Below are positions 34,080 to 42,756 of a DNA stretch of 49,432 nucleotides, in pieces (positions within the stretch are counted from its first letter, which is position 1; each line of letters opens with the position of its first letter). Both the position numbers and the translations under genes were made by a program. The notes under the pieces were generated by a model. The model had not been told where the DNA came from and ran no database searches. It worked only from the letters and a program-made list of their open reading frames with translations. Source of the DNA: Silicimonas sp. (lineage in GTDB: Bacteria > Pseudomonadota > Alphaproteobacteria > Rhodobacterales > Rhodobacteraceae); assembly GCA_022824525.1 (NCBI GenBank), contig JAJDZT010000104.1:1-49432 (forward strand), read 5' to 3'.

Positions 34080-34511
34080 ATGGTTGAACAAAGCTACATT
34101 TACGGGCTCGTCGGTGGCTTGATCATCGGAGTGGGCGGCGCGATCTACCTGCTCGGCAACGGGCGCATCATGGGCGCAAGTGGTGTCATCGGCGGTCTCG
34201 TCGATGGCTCCGGCCGCAGCGATTGGCGCGACCGTGCATTGTTCATCGCAGGATTGATTGCTGCGCCATGGCTTGCATTGACGATCATTGGTGCCGAGGC
34301 GGAAACCAATATCACGTCCAACCCATCAGTGCTCATCGCCGCCGGTATTCTTGTTGGATTTGGCGCGCGCCTCGCAAACGGTTGCACCAGCGGGCACGGC
34401 GTCTGCGGGATCTCGCGTCTTTCGCTCAGAGGGATTGCAGCGACCGCCTTCTACCTTCTTGCCGGTGGCGTCAGCGTCCTTCTCTTCAAACATGTTCTGG
34501 GGGTGATCTGA
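34080..34511 (+). CDS. YeeE/YedE-type sulfur transporter subunit (PmpA-like)
   Basis: A 143-residue membrane protein with about four helices and the conserved NGCTSGHGVCGISRLS, whose cysteines are thought to relay thiosulfate or persulfide sulfur. Half-size YeeE proteins work as a pair with the next gene. It begins 4 bases after the dioxygenase stop and its TGA overlaps the next ATG. Confidence 0.9.
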   Translation: MVEQSYIYGLVGGLIIGVGGAIYLLGNGRIMGASGVIGGLVDGSGRSDWRDRALFIAGLIAAPWLALTIIGAEAETNITSNPSVLIAAGILVGFGARLANGCTSGHGVCGISRLSLRGIAATAFYLLAGGVSVLLFKHVLGVI

Positions 34512-34936
34512 TGCGCAGAATATTCTCTCTTTCGAGTGGCGCACTCTTTGGCCTGGGGCTTTTGATCTCGGGCATGGTGGACACCAGCCGCGTACAAGGA
34601 TGGCTCGACACCTTCGGCGACTGGGACCCGACATTGGCCTTTGTCCTTGGTGGGGCAATCCTGCCCATGGCAATCGCGTGGCGCATTTCAGAGAAGCGTC
34701 AAGCTCCCCTGTCAGGCGGCACTTTCCCGGCCCGGCCGACACAAAAAATTACGCCAGACCTTGCATTAGGCTCCATGATCTTCGGTGCAGGTTGGGGTCT
34801 GGCGGGGCTCTGCCCCGGGCCGTCTTTTGCCGCTCTCTCATTTGGTGGGTGGGAAGGCCTGCTCTTTGTCGGATCAATGATCGTCGGCATGTTGTTGGCC
34901 GTTCCTGCAAAACGCACCCGTCTCGGGATGGCATGA
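34511..34936 (+). CDS. second YeeE/YedE-type half-transporter (DUF6691, PmpB-like)
   Basis: The 141-residue protein carries four helices and GWGLAGLCPGPSFAALSFGG, the second conserved cysteine loop of YeeE-type transporters. The start at 34511 shares its A with the preceding TGA (TGATG). Together with the previous gene it reconstitutes a full YeeE channel, moving reduced sulfur species across the inner membrane. Confidence 0.9.
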   Translation: MRRIFSLSSGALFGLGLLISGMVDTSRVQGWLDTFGDWDPTLAFVLGGAILPMAIAWRISEKRQAPLSGGTFPARPTQKITPDLALGSMIFGAGWGLAGLCPGPSFAALSFGGWEGLLFVGSMIVGMLLAVPAKRTRLGMA

Positions 34937-34945
34937 GGTGACAAA

Positions 34946-35296
34946 ATGGACATGACACAAATCGCCCCAAACCTGTTTGTCGGAGCGCAGATCGCGGAAG
35001 AAGATCTCGAAGAACTTGCCCTTAAAGGCTTCACCGACGTGGTTTGCAATCGTCCGGACTCCGAGCACCCTGAAAGCTCCGCTTCCTCGAGAATGTCGGA
35101 CGTCGCGATTGGTCTCGGACTGGCCTTTCATTACCTGCCGATAACACCTGGAGAGCCATTTGCCGCAGAGGCAGAGGCGCTATCGAAAGTGGTCGCCCGG
35201 CCAGGCGCCAAGGTACTCGCCTATTGTCGCTCAGGGGCACGCGCGTCGAACGCCTGGTCACTTGCCCAGGCCAACCAAGCCGGTGACCGCCCGTAG
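34946..35296 (+). CDS. DUF442/TIGR01244 phosphatase-fold sulfurtransferase
   Basis: A 116-residue dual-specificity-phosphatase-like protein with the P-loop AYCRSGARASNAW and catalytic Cys near 93. It begins DMTQIAPNLFVGAQIAEEDL, typical of the family found alone or fused to persulfide dioxygenase in BigR operons. The frame ends soon after the P-loop (QANQAGDRP), earlier than in relatives. In the next frame 35286-35360 reads RRFAEAIQGW and so on, like the missing tail, so a frameshift near 35285 is possible. Confidence 0.85.
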   Translation: MDMTQIAPNLFVGAQIAEEDLEELALKGFTDVVCNRPDSEHPESSASSRMSDVAIGLGLAFHYLPITPGEPFAAEAEALSKVVARPGAKVLAYCRSGARASNAWSLAQANQAGDRP

Positions 35297-35372
35297 GTTT
35301 GCCGAAGCAATCCAAGGATGGTGCCAAACGCCCCACCTTGATCCACCCGAAACTCAATGAATGAGGTCCGCG

Positions 35373-37184
35373 ATGTTTTCGCGCTATTTCCCGATCCTGA
35401 ACTGGGCACCCTCTTACGACAGGGAAACGTTCTCAGCGGACCTGGTAGCCGCGATCATCGTGACCATCATGCTGATCCCTCAGTCTCTGGCATATGCTCT
35501 TCTTGCGGGCCTACCGCCTGAGGTCGGGCTTTATGCTTCGATTGCGCCGCTGGTCATCTACGCAATCTTTGGGACATCGATGACCTTGGCGGTTGGTCCG
35601 GTTGCCGTCGCTTCGCTGATGACAGCTTCAGCCATCGGCGAACTCACGGCGCGAGGAACCCCCGAATACCTCGGTGCAGCAATCGTATTGGCGCTGATCT
35701 CGGGGCTTGTTCTGATCGCTATGGGACTTGCCCGGCTGGGCTTTCTGGCCAACTTCCTCAGCCATCCGGTCATCTCCGGCTTCATCACCGCAAGCGCCGT
35801 GATCATCGCGGTCGGTCAGCTCAAGCACATTTTTGGGTATGACATCGAGGGGCATAATCTTGTCGAACAGGTGTCCAGCCTCGTGTCTGGTCTCTCTGCG
35901 ACGAACATTGCGACCCTTGCGATCGGAGGCGCCGCCGCAGGATTTCTGTTCTGGGCGCGTCGGGCGCTTCCGCCACTTCTGGTTCGCGCGGGACTATCCA
36001 ATAGACTTGCCGCCAGCCTGTCCAAAGCCGCACCCGTCCTGGCCGTCATCGCGACGACACTCTCCGTCTACGTTCTTGAACTCCAATCGGTTGGCGTTTC
36101 GATCATTGGTGATATCCCGCGGGGCCTGCCAATCCCGACGCTTCCGGAGTTCGACGCCGCGCTTTGGGGTTCACTTTTCCTCCCTGCACTGATGATTGGC
36201 GTTGTCGGTTATGTCGAAACCATATCCGTCGCCCAAACGCTCGCTGCCAAGCGCCGCGAACGCATCGACCCGGACCAGGAACTGGTCGCACTGGGTGCCT
36301 CGAACGTGGGCGCAGCCGTTTCCGGTGGTTTCCCGGTCACAGGGGGCTTCTCCCGATCTGTTGTGAACTTCGACGCTGGCGCACGGACACCGGCAGCCGG
36401 AGCTTTCACGGCCATCGGCATCGCGCTCGCGACCGTCTTCCTGACCCCGCTGCTATTTTTCTTGCCCAAGGCAACGCTCGCCGCGACTATCATCGTCGCA
36501 GTACTTTCGCTCATCGATCTGAACACGATCAAACGGACGTGGATCTACTCGAAGGCCGATTTCACAGCCATGCTCGGGACAATTCTTGGAACGCTGGCAT
36601 TGGGGGTAGAAATCGGTATTGCGATTGGGGTTTTGTCTTCGCTCGCACTCCACCTGAAACGAACGTCCCAACCGCACTTTGCCATTGTCGGAAAAGTCCC
36701 CGGCACGGAGCACTACCGAAACGTCAGGCGCCATTCGGTAGAGACGACACCGGGTGTCTTGTCAATTAGGATTGATGAGAGTCTCTACTTCCCGAACGCT
36801 CGCTTTCTGGAAGACACCATCAATGATGCTGTTTCTCTGGATCCATCGATCCGAGAGGTTGTACTGATGTGTTCTGCTGTCAATTTCATCGATGCCTCGG
36901 CACTCGAAAGTCTCGAGCAAATCGATCACCGACTGAAGGACGCGGGACTTCGCCTCCATCTGAGCGAAGTGAAAGGACCGGTCTTGGATCGCTTGCAGCG
37001 GTCCGACTTTCTGGAACATTTATCAGGCAAGGTCTTCCTGAGCCAGTACGAAGCGGATCAGACTCTCAAGAACACCTGCTCGATGACGGAGGGATCGCCA
37101 GAGAGCATGGGGGCTGAAACCAACCCCGGCAAGCATCGGGACAAGAATTTAGGCCCTAGCAACAACTCAAACGATGCAAGCTAG
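35373..37184 (+). CDS. SulP-family anion transporter with STAS domain
   Basis: The 603-residue protein has 10-12 membrane helices starting FSADLVAAIIVTIMLIPQSLAYALLAGLPP, the SulP signature, followed by a C-terminal STAS domain (about residues 430-550, with SIRIDESLYFPNARFLEDTI and DASALESLEQI). SulP proteins carry sulfate, bicarbonate or other oxyanions. As last gene of the persulfide operon, 76 bases after DUF442, it may export the sulfite or sulfate produced. The start at 35373 has GAGG 6 bases upstream. The final 35 residues are polar and not conserved in character. Confidence 0.88.
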   Translation: MFSRYFPILNWAPSYDRETFSADLVAAIIVTIMLIPQSLAYALLAGLPPEVGLYASIAPLVIYAIFGTSMTLAVGPVAVASLMTASAIGELTARGTPEYLGAAIVLALISGLVLIAMGLARLGFLANFLSHPVISGFITASAVIIAVGQLKHIFGYDIEGHNLVEQVSSLVSGLSATNIATLAIGGAAAGFLFWARRALPPLLVRAGLSNRLAASLSKAAPVLAVIATTLSVYVLELQSVGVSIIGDIPRGLPIPTLPEFDAALWGSLFLPALMIGVVGYVETISVAQTLAAKRRERIDPDQELVALGASNVGAAVSGGFPVTGGFSRSVVNFDAGARTPAAGAFTAIGIALATVFLTPLLFFLPKATLAATIIVAVLSLIDLNTIKRTWIYSKADFTAMLGTILGTLALGVEIGIAIGVLSSLALHLKRTSQPHFAIVGKVPGTEHYRNVRRHSVETTPGVLSIRIDESLYFPNARFLEDTINDAVSLDPSIREVVLMCSAVNFIDASALESLEQIDHRLKDAGLRLHLSEVKGPVLDRLQRSDFLEHLSGKVFLSQYEADQTLKNTCSMTEGSPESMGAETNPGKHRDKNLGPSNNSNDAS

Positions 37185-37391
37185 ACAGAAGCTGACCACG
37201 CGCTGCCTTGATCGAAACCGGTTGGCGGGAATGTCCGCTTCCTCCTGGTAACTCTATGGCGACGGCAAGCGAACTACTCAGTCGAAATCCCTGGTCGGAC
37301 GCAACCATTTCGCTCAGGTTGGAAACACCGAAATCAAGTGAACATGATAAGGAAAGTTCTCGGGAGGGTTCTAATAAGCTTTTGTCCTATT

Positions 37392-37468
37392 TGGTCGGAG
37401 TGAGAGGATTCGAACCTCCGACCCCTGCCTCCCGAAGACAGTGCTCTACCAGGCTGAGCTACACTCCG
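37392..37468 (-). tRNA. tRNA-Pro (anticodon CGG)
   Basis: The minus strand folds as a complete cloverleaf: acceptor CGGAGTG / CACTCCG with discriminator A and encoded CCA (37394-37392), D-arm TAGCTCAGCCTGGTAGAGC, anticodon stem CTGTC / GGCAG around loop TTCGGGA, and T-arm GGTTCGAATCC. The C1-G72 pair with A73 is characteristic of tRNA-Pro. It starts 14 bases after the stop of the DMT transporter on the same strand. Confidence 0.96.
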
Positions 37469-37482
37469 ACCGAGCCCGTCGC

Positions 37483-38490
37483 TTAATTGCCTTTGCCTTT
37501 CTTGGCAAGGGCTTCATGGCCCGGAAGGACTCGATCTCCACGCGATCGGAGCGCCGCACCGATGTTCGGAGAGCTGGCCGCGCCGGCGCGCGTTCGTGTC
37601 CTGAGAACCGGTGTATTCTCTGATTTCCCACCGAAACTTTCGCGGATCACGACGTAAACACCGGCACAAATGATCACAGCCGCCCCGAGGCCTGTTGCCT
37701 GATCCGGCACCTCCTGAAAGATCAAGTACCCGAATGCAGCGCCCCAGATGATTTGGCTGTACTGCATCGGCGCCACCATCGCCGCGTCCGCATAGCGATA
37801 AGCCGCAATGATACAAAGGCCCCCGGAAAAACCCAGGAACGACATCACCGCAAGAAGGCCCAGATGCTCGACAGGCAAAGGCTTGTAAATGAAGGGCAGC
37901 AGGCAGGCCATCAGGATCACGTTTGCCATCATGGGATACAGCATCAGGACCGCGCTGCGTTCGGTTCGCCCGACTTTGCGCGTGACAACAGATACAACGG
38001 CACTCCCTACGGCCGCAGTAAGACCGGCAATATGGCCGAGCGTCAGTGGCTCGGCGCCGGGACGAAGCACGATCAATACCCCGATAAGGCCCAACACCAC
38101 CGCAGCCCAACGATGGACGCCCACTTTCTCCTTGAGGATCGGGATGGAAAGGACGGTGATGATAAGCGGTGCTGCGAAAATGAAGGCATAAACCTGTGCA
38201 AGCGGCAGCACCGAGAAGGCATAGAATGCAGAGATGCCGGTCACAACGCCTGCCACTGTCCGAACCGTGACCCAGCGAGGATTGGCAGGTCTCAACGTCC
38301 CTTCCGAGCGGTCGCCCATGAGCATCAACGTCGCGAAGGGGAAACCCAGAAGAACGCTGAAGAACAGGATTTGGAAGGACGCATAGTCACTACCAAGAAA
38401 CTTGATCACCACGTCATGTGTCGAGAAGAGGGCAAAGCCCAACAGCGCAAACAGCACTCCGGTCAGCGGCGATTTCCGTGTTTCCGTCAT
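37483..38490 (-). CDS. DMT-superfamily (EamA) transporter
   Basis: The 335-residue membrane protein has two EamA repeats and about ten helices (first GVLFALLGFALFSTHDVVIKFLG, sixth onward beginning near residue 150). Such proteins export metabolites such as amino acids or nucleosides; the substrate cannot be read. The last 40 residues are hydrophilic and basic. The ATG at 38490 is preferred to a TTG at 38526. The tRNA-Pro lies 14 bases after its stop, so both may share a transcript. Confidence 0.85.
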   Translation of the reverse strand: MTETRKSPLTGVLFALLGFALFSTHDVVIKFLGSDYASFQILFFSVLLGFPFATLMLMGDRSEGTLRPANPRWVTVRTVAGVVTGISAFYAFSVLPLAQVYAFIFAAPLIITVLSIPILKEKVGVHRWAAVVLGLIGVLIVLRPGAEPLTLGHIAGLTAAVGSAVVSVVTRKVGRTERSAVLMLYPMMANVILMACLLPFIYKPLPVEHLGLLAVMSFLGFSGGLCIIAAYRYADAAMVAPMQYSQIIWGAAFGYLIFQEVPDQATGLGAAVIICAGVYVVIRESFGGKSENTPVLRTRTRAGAASSPNIGAALRSRGDRVLPGHEALAKKGKGN

Positions 38491-38577
38491 GCCTCGGGCT
38501 TGGCCAGAAGACACCCGTCTCGTCAAGAGCGATTATGGCAAGACGGGTGCCGCTGTCTTCGCGACACCCAAACGTCT

Positions 38578-39684
38578 TCAGAGGCTGGCATCCAGCTTGG
38601 CAACGATGGCGTCACCCATTTCGGCAGTCGAAACCGGGGCAACACCGTCCTGACCAAGAAGATCCGCCGTACGGAGCCCATCGGCCAGAACAGCGTTGAC
38701 CGCTGTTTCCAGGCGCGCGGCCTCATCGCCCTGGTCAAAGCTGTACCGCAGAGCCATCGCAAAGCTCAGAATACAGGCAATTGGGTTCGCCTTGCCCTGA
38801 CCCGCGATGTCCGGAGCGCTGCCATGCACAGGTTCGTACAGCGCCTTCGGGCGACCATTTGCCATCGGCGCGCCAAGTGAGGCGGACGGCAACATGCCAA
38901 GCGATCCCGTCAACATCGCCGCCAGGTCAGACAGGAGATCGCCAAACAGATTGTCTGTCACGATGACGTCAAACTGCTTTGGCCAGCGGGTGAGCTGCAT
39001 CGCGCCGGCATCGGCATACATATGAGAAAGCTCCACGTCGGAGTACTCGGCGGCGTGCACCTCGGAAACGACGTCACGCCAGAGGACGCCAGATTCCATT
39101 ACATTCGCCTTCTCCATGGAGCACAGCTTGTTGTCCCGCTTCCGCGCCAGTTCGAACGCCGAGCGGGCCACGCGCGCAATCTCGCTCTCGGTGTAGCGTT
39201 GCGTGTTGATCCCAACGCGTTCGTTGCCTTCGGTATGAATGCCGCGTGGCTCTCCGAAATACACGCCTGAGGTCAGTTCGCGCACGATCATGATGTCGAG
39301 CCCGCCAACCACATCTGCCTTCAGGGACGAGAAATCGGCGAGCGCATCAAAGCACTGCGCTGGTCGCAGGTTCGCATAAAGGTCCATCTCCTTGCGGAGA
39401 CGCAAAAGGCCGCGCTCAGGTTTGACCGAAAAATCGAGAACGTCGTACTTTGGTCCACCAACGGCGCCAAGAAGAACTGCGTCCACTTCTTGCGCCTTGG
39501 CCATGGTCTCGTCCGTAAGCGGCGTACCATGTGCGTCATAGGCCGCCCCACCCACAAGATCCTCGCTCACGTCGAATGAAAGGCCGCGTTTCGCCCCGAA
39601 CCATTCGATGACCTTGCGCACTTCTGTCATGACTTCGGGTCCGATCCCGTCACCGGGCAAGATAAGAAGCGATGCGTTACTCAT
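38578..39684 (-). CDS. leuB: 3-isopropylmalate dehydrogenase
   Basis: A 368-residue decarboxylating dehydrogenase of leucine synthesis. It shows [38 protein letters not shown] after the catalytic KANVM lysine, [28 protein letters not shown] and [18 protein letters not shown], all of canonical LeuB type. The ATG at 39684 has GGAG 8 bases upstream. leuD and leuC lie 4-6 kb upstream on the same strand with unrelated genes between them. Confidence 0.95.
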   Translation of the reverse strand: MSNASLLILPGDGIGPEVMTEVRKVIEWFGAKRGLSFDVSEDLVGGAAYDAHGTPLTDETMAKAQEVDAVLLGAVGGPKYDVLDFSVKPERGLLRLRKEMDLYANLRPAQCFDALADFSSLKADVVGGLDIMIVRELTSGVYFGEPRGIHTEGNERVGINTQRYTESEIARVARSAFELARKRDNKLCSMEKANVMESGVLWRDVVSEVHAAEYSDVELSHMYADAGAMQLTRWPKQFDVIVTDNLFGDLLSDLAAMLTGSLGMLPSASLGAPMANGRPKALYEPVHGSAPDIAGQGKANPIACILSFAMALRYSFDQGDEAARLETAVNAVLADGLRTADLLGQDGVAPVSTAEMGDAIVAKLDASL

Positions 39685-39750
39685 GAGTGCGTCTCCGGGC
39701 TGTTGCGAACGCCGGGTAACGCGATGCTCGGGAAGGGTCAAGCAAAGGGC

Positions 39751-40647
39751 TCAGGCGTTTGCGCAAACCTCACCCAGTCGCTCGGCCAGAAGGGTCCAGA
39801 CGACATCCACGCGAGGTGACTTTCGAACGGCTTCATGAGCGGCAAGCCAGACCTCCATTTTTGGAATGTCGATGCCCATGTCGATCTGTACGAGCAATGG
39901 ATCGTCCCGCCCCGCACGCTCCATGGCAAACCCCAATCCTGCCCCGGCCCGAACAAGTTCCCAGACCACCGTGTTGTTGTCACAGCGCACCGGGAAGAAG
40001 TCATGATCGACTTCCATTCCCGCTTTCCGAAACCCCTCGATCATCGACTTGTTTCGATCGAAGCCGATGATGTCATGTTCCACAAAGTCGTCCGCCGTCG
40101 GCATGCCGCGTTTCTGGATGTACGACTTGGCCGCGAACAGCCCGAGCGACACGGCGCCCAAATGCTTCGCAACGACATCAAGCTGGGTCGGACGATACAT
40201 GCGCACTGCGATATCCGCTTCCCGGAACAAAAGGTTTTCGGACGTATCGGAAGCAACGAGTTCAATCTGAATTTCAGGGTGCATCTGCCGCAGCTCGGCC
40301 ACCACGGCGGGCAGGATGTGATGCGCCACGAAAACGCTGCTGGTCACACGTACAGTTCCGGACAGATCGGACTCCCCACCTGCCGCCGCCAAACTGAATG
40401 CTCCCGCCGCATCTCGCATGGCGCACGCATGTTCCAGAAGCGCTGACCCTTCCGGGGTCAGCGCCATTCCCCGCGCTTGTCGCTTGAAGAGCGTTACCCC
40501 CAGTTCCTGTTCCAAAGCCTGTACATGACGTCCCGCCGTTGGCTGCGTCAGTTCCAACTCCCGAGCCGCGCCGGACAACGAGCCGGTTTCCGCAACAGCA
40601 AGAAACGTCTGTACCAAGGACCAGTCTAGATGCGCCAAATTACTCAT
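39751..40647 (-). CDS. LysR-family transcriptional regulator
   Basis: The 298-residue regulator has the LysR helix-turn-helix (LDWSLVQTFLAVAETGSLSGAARELELTQPTAGRHVQALEQELGVTLF) and a C-terminal periplasmic-binding-like effector domain. It is divergent from an NAD-dependent epimerase-like gene with a 93-base intergenic region, the common LysR-target arrangement, so it probably regulates that gene. The effector is unknown. Confidence 0.9.
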   Translation of the reverse strand: MSNLAHLDWSLVQTFLAVAETGSLSGAARELELTQPTAGRHVQALEQELGVTLFKRQARGMALTPEGSALLEHACAMRDAAGAFSLAAAGGESDLSGTVRVTSSVFVAHHILPAVVAELRQMHPEIQIELVASDTSENLLFREADIAVRMYRPTQLDVVAKHLGAVSLGLFAAKSYIQKRGMPTADDFVEHDIIGFDRNKSMIEGFRKAGMEVDHDFFPVRCDNNTVVWELVRAGAGLGFAMERAGRDDPLLVQIDMGIDIPKMEVWLAAHEAVRKSPRVDVVWTLLAERLGEVCANA

Positions 40648-40740
40648 GCAAAAATTTATAGCACAGGTTCAGTTGTTGGGAATTCACCAAAACACATGAA
40701 TAGCTCATTTTCTGCGAAATACAGTTCAGGAGCCACAATC

Positions 40741-41655
40741 ATGACGAACACAGTACTCATTCTCGGCGCTTCCGGTCGTTTCGGACGCCATGCCGCCGAA
40801 GCCTTCTGGAATGCGGGATGGCAGGTCCGCAGTTTTGATCGCAAGACCGACGATCTGATGACCGCCGCCAAGGACACGCATGTCATCGTGAATGGCTGGA
40901 ACCCGCCTTACCCACAATGGGAAACCGAAGTCCCGCGATATACGGCCGAGGTGATCGCCGCTGCACAGGCGTCTGGTGCCACGGTAATCTTGCCCGGCAA
41001 TATCTATGTTTTCGGCAAGGACTCCGGGCCCATTCTCGACGAAACCACCCCTCATGCCGCCGCCAACCCGCTTGGACGCATCCGCGTAGAAATGGAAGCT
41101 GCCTATCGTGCGGCAGGGGTAAAAACGATCCTCCTGCGCGCTGGCGACTTCATCGACACGGAAGCGTCGGGCAATTGGTTTGACATGATGATTGCCGCAA
41201 AGGCAGCGAACGGTCGTATAGTTTCTCCCGGTGACCCACAGGCGATGCATTCCTGGGCCTACCTTCCCGACCTCGCCCGCGCCGCAGTTGAGCTGGCAGA
41301 GCGACGCAACACTCTTGAGCAATACGAAGACGTGCCATTCCCAGGCTACTCGTTCAGCCTTACAGAGCTGGCCGACCTCGTGACGATTGCCTCGGGACGC
41401 GTCCAGAAAGTCAAACGCCTCAACTGGTTGCCGATCTGGCTCGCCGCCCCCTTCTGGGCGATGGGTCGGAAACTTCTGGAGATGCGTTACCTCTGGTCGA
41501 TGCCTCATCAGATCGCAAGCGACCGATTTGACCGACTTCTACCTGAGTTCCGCCCGACCGACCCGCTCGCCGCGATTGGCACGGCGATCAGACATCTGCA
41601 GATCGACCCAGACCAATCGATGCCGCGAGGCAAGGCGCACGTCCCTGCCGAGTGA
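40741..41655 (+). CDS. NAD-dependent epimerase/dehydratase family protein
   Basis: A 304-residue extended-SDR-like protein. VLILGASGRFGRHAAEAFW is the nucleotide-binding loop, and ILPGNIYVFG takes the place of the usual YxxxK region, so the catalytic Tyr may be shifted or absent. The C-terminal half includes FSLTELADLVTIASGRVQKVKRL. CAGGAG lies 8-9 bases before the ATG at 40741. Divergent from the LysR gene. Its last 117 bases overlap the end of the EEP gene on the other strand. Reaction unknown. Confidence 0.82.
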   Translation: MTNTVLILGASGRFGRHAAEAFWNAGWQVRSFDRKTDDLMTAAKDTHVIVNGWNPPYPQWETEVPRYTAEVIAAAQASGATVILPGNIYVFGKDSGPILDETTPHAAANPLGRIRVEMEAAYRAAGVKTILLRAGDFIDTEASGNWFDMMIAAKAANGRIVSPGDPQAMHSWAYLPDLARAAVELAERRNTLEQYEDVPFPGYSFSLTELADLVTIASGRVQKVKRLNWLPIWLAAPFWAMGRKLLEMRYLWSMPHQIASDRFDRLLPEFRPTDPLAAIGTAIRHLQIDPDQSMPRGKAHVPAE

Positions 41656-42756
41656 CGTCTCCGCGAGGGGCCAGAGCACACCACTGCCCGCGACGTTCAT
41701 ATGCGCCGCGGGCAGAACATAGTCGACCCGCAGGTTGCCCGGATCACCGGCCTCGTCCAGCCAATCCACGGTATCGAGCTTTGCAGGGCCAACATGCATT
41801 TCGTTGGCTCCGCCATCAGCAGCCGCTGCAGCCACTCCGCCTTCGCTGGCCGGGCGAGGATCGCCCACAAGTGGATGGGCCAAGAGCGCGCGAAGCGCCT
41901 CAGGCCGGCTTTCACCGTCGAAAGGGTCGGAATTCGCAGTTCCGGTCAGAACAAAATCGCGCGGTGGCGTGGCCGCCAACCTGCCCTCAAGATAGAGCTG
42001 CCAAAACCGTGTCTCGTCGTGGTTTCGTCGACCGTTCCGATCTTCCGGACCGTCAAACACCGGAGCCGTCCCGTGCCAGACGAGAAGATGCAATGCCGAA
42101 CCACTTGGCAGCGTCACTGGCACGTCCCAGTGCGCAGTGGTGCTCATGTAAACAGGGTCCCTGCCGTCGCCGACAGAAAGATTGTCCGGAAGCTCCACCC
42201 AAGGGGAAGCGGTAAAGTCCCGGACACGCTCGGCCTCAATCGGAAACCGCGAAAACACGGCCAACCCGCCCTGGCCGGGAAACTCCCCGTATCCTTCGGC
42301 GTCACCTGGGCCACCAATCCTGCCATCACCATCCAGGTCGCGACCTGTTTGCAGACCTCGGTTCGGTTGTTTTGCGTACCGGTGCGGATAGTCTCCGATC
42401 TGATCCGACAGTGCGGCCAGGACGACGCCGTTGAGATCATAATCCACATCACCCAGAACAAGCACGTCTGCATTCGCTGCGCGCACAACTCGCACGAACG
42501 CTTGAACCTGTGGGTCTCCATTCAAGACATCCCGGAGGAGAAGACCGGGGCCGTCTCGCGAAAGCTCGCTATGGAAATAGGCGATCCGAACCTGTTCTGC
42601 TGTTGCGCCGAACGGCAGAAGGCAAAGGATCAGATGGGCACAAGCCCTGCATTGCCATCGTCTTCGGCTGCCATGCGGCGCTTTTCGGTGATCAGCAACG
42701 CGATCCGTCCCATCGCGATTCCGCGCATAAACAACGAGGCTGGCAAAAAGGCCCAT
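41539..42756 (-). CDS. endonuclease/exonuclease/phosphatase-family protein, start uncertain
   Basis: The recognisable protein runs from a short hydrophobic leader (LILCLLPFGATAEQ) through VRIAYFHSELSRDGPGLLLRDVL, VLVLGDVDYDL, VLTGTANSDPFDG and LRVDYVLPA to SRHRLVWVDLQM. It is an EEP-fold protein, probably exported and likely a phosphodiesterase or nuclease. The only ATG in frame before this is at 42756, which would overlap the preceding membrane gene by 127 bases with a poor leader. A CTG at 42633, overlapping that gene's stop as CTGA, fits better. Its last 117 bases overlap the epimerase gene convergently. Confidence 0.75.
   Translation of the reverse strand: MGLFASLVVYARNRDGTDRVADHRKAPHGSRRRWQCRACAHLILCLLPFGATAEQVRIAYFHSELSRDGPGLLLRDVLNGDPQVQAFVRVVRAANADVLVLGDVDYDLNGVVLAALSDQIGDYPHRYAKQPNRGLQTGRDLDGDGRIGGPGDAEGYGEFPGQGGLAVFSRFPIEAERVRDFTASPWVELPDNLSVGDGRDPVYMSTTAHWDVPVTLPSGSALHLLVWHGTAPVFDGPEDRNGRRNHDETRFWQLYLEGRLAATPPRDFVLTGTANSDPFDGESRPEALRALLAHPLVGDPRPASEGGVAAAAADGGANEMHVGPAKLDTVDWLDEAGDPGNLRVDYVLPAAHMNVAGSGVLWPLAETSLGRDVRLASRHRLVWVDLQMSDRRANRGERVGRAELR

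Noticed and set aside
37753..38880. 375-codon open frame on the plus strand
   Set aside because: Antisense to the DMT transporter and the end of leuB, with a translation dominated by Arg, His and Gln.
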